Shown here piece after piece: positions 1-6,199 of a stretch of DNA of 7,699 nucleotides. Within the stretch, counting starts at the first letter, position 1, and each line of letters begins with the position of its first letter. Both the position numbers and the translations under genes were made by a program. Location of the stretch: positions 1 to 7,699 of the forward strand of contig JACZXM010000128.1 in the NCBI GenBank assembly GCA_022571615.1. Reading direction: 5' to 3'. Origin of the DNA: Acidobacteriota bacterium (lineage in GTDB: Bacteria > Acidobacteriota > UBA890 > WLXD01). Below the pieces are notes generated by a model. That model made no database searches. It was given only the letters and a program-made list of their open reading frames with translations, and was not told where the DNA came from.

Positions 1-2469
1 GCGCGGCCAGTAGTCGGGCACGTTCTGGCCCTGCAGCGGCGGCTCGGGCGGATCGTTGCTGGAGTAGCGGCGCACGAGGTCGCCGGTGGCATCGAGGATC
101 TCCAGGGTTACCGGTCCGCGTGCATTGTCTCCCAGGTAGTAGTTGATGATGGCGCCGTCGGGCGGGTTCTGTCCGGACGGCTCCTCCGGCGGCGGTGGCG
201 TGTCGGTGTACTTGTTCCAGCGGAAGCGCCAGGCTTCCTGGGGCTCGAACAGGTGCATGCCACCGGCGACGATCGCCGGCGTGATCTGGCGCAACGGCGT
301 GATGTCGTCGAGGATCCAGAAGCCGCGGCCGTGCGTGCCCGTGGCGAGGTCGTCGTCTTTGATGATGAGGTCGCGAACGGAAGTCGGCGGATGGTTCAGC
401 CGTAGCGACTGCCAGTTGTCGCCGTCGTCGAACGACACGTACACCGTCTGCTCGGTGCCGGCGAACAGCAGTCCCGGTCGCACGTGATCCTCGCGCACGA
501 CGTTGACGATGGTGCCCTCAGGGATTCCGTTGGTGATGCGCGTCCACTTCTCACCGCCGTCGCGGGTGCGGTAGATGTGCGGTCGTAGGTCGTCGAGACG
601 CAGGGTGTTGATCGCCGCGTAGGCCGTGTTCACGTCGGTGTGCGAGGCGTCCATGAGCGACACCTTGGCCCACGGCCCGAGCTCCGGCGGCGTCACGTCG
701 GTCCAGCTCGTGCCGCCGTCGTGCGTCACCCAGATCAAGCCGTCGTCGGTGCCCACCCAGAGGGTGCCGATGTCGACGTACGACGGCGCGATGGTGTAAA
801 TGACGCCGCGTCGCGACGGTTGTGCCGCCGGCGTGCCGATGTACTTGCCGACGACACCGGGCACCTCCCAGCTCTCGCGCGACAGGTCGGGGCTGATCTG
901 TTCCCAGCTCTGGCCGCCGTTGCGCGTCTTCCACAGCGTGTTGGACGCGTAGTAGAGCGTGCGCGGATCGATGGGCGAGAACAGGATCGGCATGGTGCGC
1001 ACGACCCGATAGGTCTGATCGCGCAGTGGCTTGGGGGTGATGTCCTGGCGCTGCAGCGTCTTGCGGTCCCAACGCGTGACGCGACCGCCGTACACGATGT
1101 CGGGATCGAGCGGGTCGGGGGCGACGTAGCCGTACTCGGTCACGCCCACCGGCGTCCAGTCGCGGTAGGTGACCTCGCCATAGTCGCCGCGCGAGCGCAC
1201 GCACGCGGAACCGCTTTCCTGCTGGCCGCTACACAGACGGTAGGGAAAGTCGTTGTCAGCGGTAACGTGGTACATCTGCGCCGTCGGCTGGTTGTACCAG
1301 GAGCTCCAGGTCTCGCCGCCGTTGACGGTGACGATGGCGCCCTGGTCGGCGGCGATCAGCATGATGTCGGGGTTGATGGGGTTGATCCAGATGCGGTGGT
1401 AGTCGTCGCCGCCGGGGGCGCCGCGCGGCGTGGTGAACGTGCGGCCGCCGTCGGTCGACTTCCACACCACGATCGAACCGGTGAAGACGATGTCGGGATC
1501 CTGCGGGTGCACCTTGACCTCGGCGAAGTCCGAGCCGCGTTGCGTTACCAGCGGGTTGTCATTGATCTGGTACCAGCTCTCGCCGGCATCGTCGGAGCGG
1601 TACAAACCCCGGTTGCGGCGCGCGTCGACGGTGGCGAACAGGCGATTCGGCTCGGAGGGCGCGACGGTGATACCGATGCGGCCGAGGCCGTCTTCCGCGA
1701 ACGTCGGAATGCCCTCGTTGATGGGCCGCCAGGTGTCACCGCCGTCGGTGGACTTGTAGATGCCGCTGCCCTCGCCGCTGAAGACACCGTTCTCCCATGG
1801 CCCCTGGCGCGCCTCCCACAGCACCGCGTAGACGGTCTGCGCGTTGCTCGGATCCAACACCACGTCGACCCCGCCGGTGTCCTCATCGACATAGAGAATC
1901 TTCTCGAACGTCTGCGCGCCGTTGGTGGAGCGGAAGATGCCGCGCTCCTCGTTGGGGCCATAGGGATGACCGAGCACGGCGACGAAGAGCCGGTCGGGGT
2001 CGTCCGGGTCGATGACGATCTGCGGGATCTGCTGGCCATCGCGCAGGCCGAGATGGGTCCAGGTCTCGCCCGCATCGGTCGACTTGTAGATCCCGTCGCC
2101 CACCGAAAGATCGGGTCGTTGCAGGCCCTCGCCGGAGCCGACGTAGATGATGTTCGGATTCGAGGGCGCCACCGCGATGGCGCCGATCGAGCCGGTCGGC
2201 TGATCGTCGAAGATGGGCAACCAGGTGTGGCCGTAGTCGGTCGTCTTCCAGACGCCGCCGTTGACCACACCGATGTAGAAGACGTTGGGCTGGCTCGGGA
2301 TACCGGCTGCAGCCTTGGTGCGTCCGCCGCGAAACGGCCCGATGCTACGCCAGCGCATCTCCTGGAAGAGACCGTCCGCATATCGTTGCGGGGTCGGCGA
2401 CGCGATCGAGCTGGCCCCGGCAAGGGTGGCCATAAGGAGCGCGAGAATCAGCAGGCGATGCTTGTTCAT
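1..2469 (-). CDS. Secreted WD40/YVTN/BNR-like (Asp-box) beta-propeller protein, C-terminus off window
   Basis: The reading frame is open from an ATG at 2469 to the left edge: 823 codons, no stop, so the C-terminus is missing. Residues 1-24 form a signal peptide (basic MNKHR, then a Leu/Ala hydrophobic core), so the product is probably exported. Eleven Asp-box motifs (S/T-x-D/N-x-G-x-T/S-W/F) start near residues 76, 130, 181, 240, 292, 338, 381, 515, 582, 635 and 679, typical of sialidase/sortilin (Vps10)-like propellers; 'GxHGRGFWILDDITPLR' near 712-727 is a conserved block of the bacterial 'glycosyl hydrolase, BNR repeat' family. A Pro-rich linker (757-770) leads to a beta-sandwich-like stretch (771-800) resembling a FlgD-type Ig fold. 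Family members are about 1000-1100 residues, so some 200 are lacking. The ribosome site GGAGG (2474-2478) lies 4 nt before the ATG. No catalytic residues for a glycosidase can be assigned; a binding or scaffold role on the cell surface is as likely. Substrate unknown. Confidence 0.9.
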   Translation of the reverse strand, partial: MNKHRLLILALLMATLAGASSIASPTPQRYADGLFQEMRWRSIGPFRGGRTKAAAGIPSQPNVFYIGVVNGGVWKTTDYGHTWLPIFDDQPTGSIGAIAVAPSNPNIIYVGSGEGLQRPDLSVGDGIYKSTDAGETWTHLGLRDGQQIPQIVIDPDDPDRLFVAVLGHPYGPNEERGIFRSTNGAQTFEKILYVDEDTGGVDVVLDPSNAQTVYAVLWEARQGPWENGVFSGEGSGIYKSTDGGDTWRPINEGIPTFAEDGLGRIGITVAPSEPNRLFATVDARRNRGLYRSDDAGESWYQINDNPLVTQRGSDFAEVKVHPQDPDIVFTGSIVVWKSTDGGRTFTTPRGAPGGDDYHRIWINPINPDIMLIAADQGAIVTVNGGETWSSWYNQPTAQMYHVTADNDFPYRLCSGQQESGSACVRSRGDYGEVTYRDWTPVGVTEYGYVAPDPLDPDIVYGGRVTRWDRKTLQRQDITPKPLRDQTYRVVRTMPILFSPIDPRTLYYASNTLWKTRNGGQSWEQISPDLSRESWEVPGVVGKYIGTPAAQPSRRGVIYTIAPSYVDIGTLWVGTDDGLIWVTHDGGTSWTDVTPPELGPWAKVSLMDASHTDVNTAYAAINTLRLDDLRPHIYRTRDGGEKWTRITNGIPEGTIVNVVREDHVRPGLLFAGTEQTVYVSFDDGDNWQSLRLNHPPTSVRDLIIKDDDLATGTHGRGFWILDDITPLRQITPAIVAGGMHLFEPQEAWRFRWNKYTDTPPPPEEPSGQNPPDGAIINYYLGDNARGPVTLEILDATGDLVRRYSSNDPPEPPLQGQNVPDYWPR

Positions 2470-2511
2470 GGTGCCTCCGGAAGGTCGTGCGAAATGGCGC
2501 GCCGTGATCCC

Positions 2512-2539
2512 TTGCGACGAGGGGAAGGGCAAGTAGAAT
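2512..2539 (+). promoter_or_regulatory. Putative sigma70-type promoter for the sulfatase gene
   Basis: TTGCGA (2512-2517, 4 of 6 consensus bases) and TAGAAT (2534-2539, 5 of 6) are separated by 16 nt. Transcription would start near 2546, giving a leader of about 84 nt before the ATG at 2630. The position, between two divergent genes and pointing into the sulfatase, fits. In a GC-rich genome an A/T-rich hexamer of this quality is informative, but it is a motif match only. Confidence 0.4.
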
Positions 2540-2593
2540 TTCAGCGGCGTCAAATCGTTGCCGAATGGAGGATCCGATGCAACTCCTCGGAGC

Positions 2594-2607
2594 GCTGACA
2601 CGTCAGC
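2594..2607. repeat. 14-bp palindrome in the sulfatase leader
   Basis: GCTGAC (2594-2599) and GTCAGC (2602-2607) are perfect inverted repeats around AC. As DNA it has the shape of a repressor operator; as RNA it would fold to a 5-bp stem with a CACG loop. It ends 22 nt before the sulfatase ATG and sits inside the divergent promoter region, so either a transcriptional or a translational role is conceivable. No regulator gene is adjacent. Confidence 0.35.
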
Positions 2608-2629
2608 CGGAGCAGCATATCTTAGGAAC

Positions 2630-5089
2630 ATGGAATCAAGTGGCTCGCTTCGGCTCGTCATCCTTCTGCTACCCAGCCTCGTCTTCATCCCGACGGGGTG
2701 CATCGGTGCGGGCACCGGAGACGCTTCCGCCCTCGACCAATTCCCTCTGCATCTCGAAGAGCATCTGGAGTCGGCGGCTGTCGAGGCAGCCGACCCGCCC
2801 GACGATCCGCCGGCCGCGGTGGAATGGAGCTTCGATGTAGCGCAATCCGACTGGAAAGTCGTCGTGCCGGACAACTCCGATCAGCAGTCGGTTAGCCTTC
2901 ACCGCTTGGACGATGCGCTGCGGATCAACCTACCGCCGGAGAGCCGGACACGACAGCCGATGGGTAGAGAGGTGCTTGAAGGTAGCATCTACGTCGACCT
3001 GCCCGACTGGCGTCGGGAAGATTGGGCGTACGTCGCGGTCCGGGCACGGGCCTCCGCGACTGTCGAGGAACTGGCGCTCATGTTCAATCTGGGCGGCGAC
3101 AAGACGCCGTTCGAGCTCGGCGGTCAGCACGTCTACCTCGTCGACGACGAATCCGTCCAGACTTACGTGTTGCGGGTTGATTGGGCTCCCGATTGGAAGG
3201 GTGTGTGGAACGCCGATTCATGGCGGCAGCTGGGCTTACAGTTCACCGCGGCCGAACCGGACCTCGCCTGGATCGACATCCTTTCGGTTACGGTGGTGCC
3301 CAAGGGGGCGGAGTACGCTAACGCCTCGACGGGTGTTCGTACCGAGGTGCGTCGTGGAGGCGAGTACCGGCGGACGCTATGGGCCCGCGCCCCGGCGCGT
3401 ATCGCGTACACGCTTACGGTGCCCGAGGACGGGCGGCTCGACTTCGCCATGGGCGTCTTGCGCCCAGAGCCGACGGTGACCTTCCGCGTCCAGGCGCGAA
3501 CACTTGGGATTGCCGAACCGTCGGCGGAGCCGCTCTTCGAAGAAGCGTGGAGCAACGCCGGCGAATGGGGACAGCGCAGCATCGACGTCGGCGGCCTGGC
3601 CGGCCAGACGGTGACCTTGACACTCGTCGCCGATTCAGCTAGCTCCGGCAACGTTGCGTTCTGGGCAGCACCCACCCTGAGCCGATGGCGGCGGGGGGCG
3701 GAGAGTGGCTCACCGCCCACGGAGACCGCCGGCTCGTCAGAATCGGGGCGGCCGAACATCATCTTTTACGTCATCGACGGCGGCGCCGCCGATCAGATGA
3801 GCGTCTACGGATACAACCGCCGCACTACGCCGAACCTCGAGCGTATCGGCGCCGCCGGTGCGGTGTTCGAGTACGCCTACAGCAACTCGAGCTGGTCGAA
3901 GACCTCCACCCCCTCCTTCATGACCTCACTTCAACATAGCGTCCTGGGTGGCTACGCGAGCGATAACGATGCGTTGCCCGACCAGGCTGTCACCATGGCC
4001 CAACACCTGCACGGTGCCGGTTATCAAACGGCCGTGCTCACCACCAACCCATACGCCGGTGTGATGAGCAGCCTCGACCGCGGTGTCGACGTGCTGCGCG
4101 AGGCCGGGGTTGATCTTAACGTCACATCTTCGACCGTTCTGCACGAGGATTTCTGGAACTGGCGGGACGCCTACCCGAGCCAGCCCTACTGGGTCCACTT
4201 CCAAACGACCGACGTACACTGGCCGCGGCGACCTCTTGCCCCGACGGCGGGCCTGTTCGTTTCTGCCGAGCGGCGGGCTCTCCACGAGGAGCAAGAGCGG
4301 GCCATCGGTGACTCCTTTCCGGGGAACGCCTCGCCCCAACGTTTCGCCGAATTGGGGATCGATCGGGCCGCCTTCATCGGCACGCTGCGGGATCTGTACG
4401 ACGAGACGCTCGCCTACCAAGATCGGCAGCTGGGCAGATTAGTCGAACGCCTCAAGGCAGCGGGCGAATGGGAGAATACGCTCTTGATTATCGCTGCCGA
4501 CCACGGTACCGGCACCGTGTTCGACGCGCCGAAAGGTAGCGGCCGTTCGATCTTCTCGCATGCCTACAGGGTGCCGCTGATCTTCGTGTGGCCCGCCCGC
4601 ATTGCCGCCGGCCAGCGCTTCAGCGAACCCGTATCAATGATCGATGTCTTGCCCACCGTTCTCGAACTGGCCGGGTTGCCGCCCGCAGAGACCGCTCAGG
4701 GACGGTCGCTTGCACCGCTGCTCCTGGGTGACGAGGGTTTCGAGCCACGCCCGGTAATACTCGACGAGTTCTACATCGATGCCGATACAGGAGCTCTCAC
4801 CGGATACCTTGCCTTCGTCGAAGGCCGCTGGCTGGCATGGCTCGACATCCCGGGCCCCGACGGCCCTGACGCACCGCCTCGCCTGCGACTCTTCGATCGC
4901 TGGCGAATGCCGTTGCGGGGCGATCCGGTCAACGACGAGTTTCCGGAGATCGCGGCTGAATACGCCCGCCGCATGGAGGAGCAATGGAAGGCGCACCGCG
5001 CGCTGGCCGCCCGCTTCAGCCGTTCGGGCGCCGCCCAACTTACCTCGGAGCAACTGCGAACGCTACGAGCCCTCGGGTATGTGAGGTAG
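2630..5089 (+). CDS. Lipoprotein sulfatase / alkaline-phosphatase-superfamily hydrolase with N-terminal beta-sandwich modules
   Basis: The 819-residue product starts with a lipoprotein-type signal (hydrophobic 9-20, IPTGC with Cys24; Pro at -3 is atypical), so it is probably a membrane-anchored lipoprotein. Residues ~42-230 and ~233-352 look like two beta-sandwich modules of the kind that precede the catalytic domain in many bacterial sulfatases. A Ser/Gly linker follows. The sulfatase fold (PF00884-type) runs from N376: 'NIIFYVIDGG' with metal ligand D383, 'YGYNRRTTPNLERI', the nucleophile region S426-T-P-S-F430, D528-x-H530, D624-H625-G, H644 before 'RVPLIFVWP', and 'MIDVLPTVLELAGL'. The C-terminus 'LRALGYVR' is a common tail in the family. 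Oddities: the C/S-x-P-x-R motif has Phe instead of Arg and the second N-terminal Asp is Gly384, so formylglycine maturation is doubtful; the hydrolysed ester (sulfate, phosphate or phosphonate) cannot be told. The start was chosen because the signal peptide begins here; AGGA at 2624-2627 is very close. An in-frame TTG at 2558 would add 24 polar residues ahead of the signal peptide. Confidence 0.88.
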   Translation: MESSGSLRLVILLLPSLVFIPTGCIGAGTGDASALDQFPLHLEEHLESAAVEAADPPDDPPAAVEWSFDVAQSDWKVVVPDNSDQQSVSLHRLDDALRINLPPESRTRQPMGREVLEGSIYVDLPDWRREDWAYVAVRARASATVEELALMFNLGGDKTPFELGGQHVYLVDDESVQTYVLRVDWAPDWKGVWNADSWRQLGLQFTAAEPDLAWIDILSVTVVPKGAEYANASTGVRTEVRRGGEYRRTLWARAPARIAYTLTVPEDGRLDFAMGVLRPEPTVTFRVQARTLGIAEPSAEPLFEEAWSNAGEWGQRSIDVGGLAGQTVTLTLVADSASSGNVAFWAAPTLSRWRRGAESGSPPTETAGSSESGRPNIIFYVIDGGAADQMSVYGYNRRTTPNLERIGAAGAVFEYAYSNSSWSKTSTPSFMTSLQHSVLGGYASDNDALPDQAVTMAQHLHGAGYQTAVLTTNPYAGVMSSLDRGVDVLREAGVDLNVTSSTVLHEDFWNWRDAYPSQPYWVHFQTTDVHWPRRPLAPTAGLFVSAERRALHEEQERAIGDSFPGNASPQRFAELGIDRAAFIGTLRDLYDETLAYQDRQLGRLVERLKAAGEWENTLLIIAADHGTGTVFDAPKGSGRSIFSHAYRVPLIFVWPARIAAGQRFSEPVSMIDVLPTVLELAGLPPAETAQGRSLAPLLLGDEGFEPRPVILDEFYIDADTGALTGYLAFVEGRWLAWLDIPGPDGPDAPPRLRLFDRWRMPLRGDPVNDEFPEIAAEYARRMEEQWKAHRALAARFSRSGAAQLTSEQLRTLRALGYVR

Positions 5090-5109
5090 CGGGGCGCAGG
5101 AACGTCGGC

Positions 5110-5176
5110 TTGCCCGGTCGACACTACGCCCGTCTGGTTTAGGAATCCGCTGCTCTGCCCCCTGAGCTACGGGCGC
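5110..5176 (-). tRNA. Degenerate tRNA-Arg (anticodon CCU), probable tRNA pseudogene
   Basis: Read on the minus strand from 5176, the first 38 nt are a canonical tRNA 5' half: acceptor strand GCGCCCG, TA at 8-9, D stem GCTC/GAGC closing an 8-nt loop with GG, A26, anticodon strand GCGGA and the seven-nt loop TTCCTAA (anticodon CCT, Arg). The 3' half is damaged. The returning anticodon strand ACCAG makes only two of five pairs. GTGTCGA (5124-5118) resembles a T-loop but its stem does not close. CGGGCAA (5116-5110) pairs with the acceptor at five of seven positions. Total is about 67 nt instead of about 76, and no CCA is encoded. Alternatively CGGGCGT (5132-5126) could close the acceptor stem, giving a T-armless ~51-nt form. 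It lies 15 nt downstream of the vapC stop on the same strand. It is most likely a relic or insertion scar; a functional tRNA is improbable. Confidence 0.62.
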
Positions 5177-5191
5177 GCCTGGAAAACGAAG

Positions 5192-5569
5192 TCACCATGC
5201 CAGCCTCTCGGTGCCGGCAATCTGGTCGAAATGCTCGTCGCGGCTGACAATCGGCTGGTCGTGCTGCCGGGCAAGGGCCGCGATCCAAACGTCGTTTTCC
5301 GGGATCGGACGACCTCTCTCGCGAAGTTCGTTCCTAACGGCAGCGTAATGCACCGTTGTTGCTTCATCGACGCGAAGTACGAGTGACTCGCGAATGAGGA
5401 TCTCGAGAAAAGTCCGTAGCTTCTGCCCATGTTGAGACCGGTGCAGTCCGTAGCGATACTCACCAATGACGATAACCGGAAGATGATGGCGGTCCGCTGA
5501 CTCGAGTATTCGGGCCAGCGACGCGTCTCCGCTCAACAGTGCCGAGACGGCGTTCGTGTCGAGGATCAC
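5192..5569 (-). CDS. vapC: VapC-family PIN-domain ribonuclease toxin
   Basis: The 125-residue product is a complete PIN domain, the usual VapC length. The four acidic metal-binding residues are present: D4 in 'MILDTN', E37 in 'IGEYRYG', D93 in 'PENDVWIAA' and D111 in 'VSRDEHF'. VapC toxins are Mg2+-dependent endoribonucleases that typically cut tRNA (often in the anticodon loop) or the 23S sarcin-ricin loop and stop translation until neutralised by VapB. I place the start at GTG 5569, which overlaps the vapB stop as GTGA and gives the standard 'M-ILDTN' N-terminus; a TTG at 5575 would add two residues. No strong ribosome site is visible, consistent with translational coupling to vapB. All catalytic residues are intact, so the toxin should be active. 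The target RNA cannot be read from sequence. Confidence 0.9.
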   Translation of the reverse strand: MILDTNAVSALLSGDASLARILESADRHHLPVIVIGEYRYGLHRSQHGQKLRTFLEILIRESLVLRVDEATTVHYAAVRNELRERGRPIPENDVWIAALARQHDQPIVSRDEHFDQIAGTERLAW

Positions 5570-5820
5570 TTCCAATCGTCCGGGTCGATTCGCTCGAATT
5601 CGCCCGCCACGACAGCGTCGATTTGCTCGACCACCGCCAGATCCGCCACTCCGAAGACACTTCTCCAGCCGGTCGGTACGTCGCTGTGTGAGCCCTCAAT
5701 TCCGCCGAGGTAATCGCGCAGCGCCGCGCCAAAGAAATCCTTCAAGCTTTCGCCTCGCAGCGCGGCCGCGGCCTTGCTCCTGCGGAATAGCTCATCATCG
5801 AGCTCGATCGTTGTTTTCAT
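5566..5820 (-). CDS. vapB: VapB-type ribbon-helix-helix antitoxin
   Basis: The 84-residue product begins 'MKTTIELDDELFRRSK', the beta strand and first helix of a ribbon-helix-helix DNA-binding domain (residues 1-38), which dimerises on palindromic operators. Residues 50-84 ('GWRSVFG', 'FERIDPDDW') form the flexible acidic/aromatic tail that in this family wraps the toxin and blocks its active site. Its last codon overlaps vapC by 4 nt, so the pair is one operon with antitoxin first. I chose the ATG at 5820; an ATG at 5829 would add MGH and lies inside an operator half-site. Autorepression is expected from the CCCATA/TATGGG cluster immediately upstream. The gene looks intact. Confidence 0.88.
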   Translation of the reverse strand: MKTTIELDDELFRRSKAAAALRGESLKDFFGAALRDYLGGIEGSHSDVPTGWRSVFGVADLAVVEQIDAVVAGEFERIDPDDWK

Positions 5821-5849
5821 GTGCCCCATAATCCCATATTTATGGGCAC
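5821..5849 (-). promoter_or_regulatory. Operator-like inverted repeats controlling vapBC
   Basis: On the plus strand CCCATA (5833-5838) and TATGGG (5841-5846) form a perfect palindrome with a TT spacer. A third copy, CCCATA at 5825-5830, is a direct repeat 8 bp from the second. The outer ends GTGCCC (5821-5826) and GGGCAC (5844-5849) are also complementary. Evenly spaced six-base half-sites right at the antitoxin start codon are what RHH antitoxin dimers bind. Upstream on the minus strand are two adjacent TTGAC boxes (complement of GTCAAAGTCAAAG, 5853-5865) that could supply a -35 element; the -10 would fall within the operator (weak match AAATAT). Confidence 0.6.
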
Positions 5850-6094
5850 GGCGTCAAAGTCAAAGAAACAGTACAGGCGAGCGTACACCCGGACTCCCGG
5901 TGTGCTCTGGAATCGAAGATGCTCGATGACTCGTCGGCATACTCCGGCTGCGCCTGTCCTGCGGCGAGCGCCGGCAGCGACAGCGCGCCCAGACTGAGTA
6001 GGAACCCGGCAACCAGGGAGCTTCGTCGCCGGCAACGCGGCGTGTGCTCTGCCGGCAGGTTGTCTCGTGGCATGCGTGGGATCTGGCGAATCAT
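5840..6094 (-). pseudogene. Orphan signal-peptide N-terminus, probable remnant of a secreted protein
   Basis: An ATG at 6094 opens a frame of 84 codons. Residues 8-24 are basic (CRRRSS), residues ~25-43 are a hydrophobic core (SLVAGFLLSLGALSLPALAA), and cleavage would fall after ALAA or AAGQA; this is a convincing export signal. The next ~20 residues (QPEYADESSS...) look like a mature N-terminus, but the frame then runs through the vapBC promoter as Cys/Thr-rich sequence and stops at a TAA inside the vapBC operator. No ribosome site is obvious. It could be a small secreted protein, but truncation by the event that brought in vapBC is more likely. The remainder of the interval to the nitrilase start at 6200 shows no gene, RNA or clear promoter. 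Confidence 0.4.
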
Positions 6095-6199
6095 GCATAG
6101 ATGGGATGGCGTAGGCTGAGTGTTGCGCACCCTGCGGGCCGTGGTGGAAGTGTGATGGTCTGGTTCTGGCAAGTGGGAGTTACGGGTGAGGGTAAGGAG

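Noticed and set aside
1545..2423. A 292-codon minus-strand open frame inside the same gene
   Set aside because: It is an alternate-frame shadow, rich in Arg/Ser/Pro/Thr, lacking a ribosome site or motifs.
640..2598. A 652-codon open frame on the plus strand opposite the Asp-box protein gene
   Set aside because: Its translation is Arg/Val/Asp-rich without any recognisable domain, and the minus-strand frame encodes an unambiguous protein with eleven Asp boxes and a signal peptide. Long antisense frames are expected in high-GC coding DNA.
2558..2629. Sulfatase start at TTG 2558
   Set aside because: It would place 24 polar residues in front of a lipoprotein signal peptide and has no ribosome site; ATG 2630 starts the signal directly.
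3163..3762. Minus-strand frames inside the sulfatase gene, up to about 200 codons
   Set aside because: No domains, no ribosome sites, and the plus-strand protein is continuous and well conserved in motif order.
5110..5176. Group I intron in the tRNA-Arg(CCU) anticodon loop
   Set aside because: Such introns are known in bacterial tRNA-Arg(CCU), so I looked for a 3' exon (T arm and acceptor strand) within the next several hundred minus-strand bases. None was found; that stretch is the sulfatase coding region.
5140..6006. TAGGAATCCG (5140-5149) and TAGGAACCCG (5997-6006) as att-type repeats flanking vapBC
   Set aside because: Only 9 of 10 bases match, the flanks differ, and the second copy is explained by codons of the signal peptide. 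Too short to call an attachment pair.
6101..6199. Longer N-terminus for the nitrilase
   Set aside because: The upstream codons give a Trp/Gly-rich stretch unlike the family, and the core first strand begins at the ATG at 6200 with GAGGG suitably placed.
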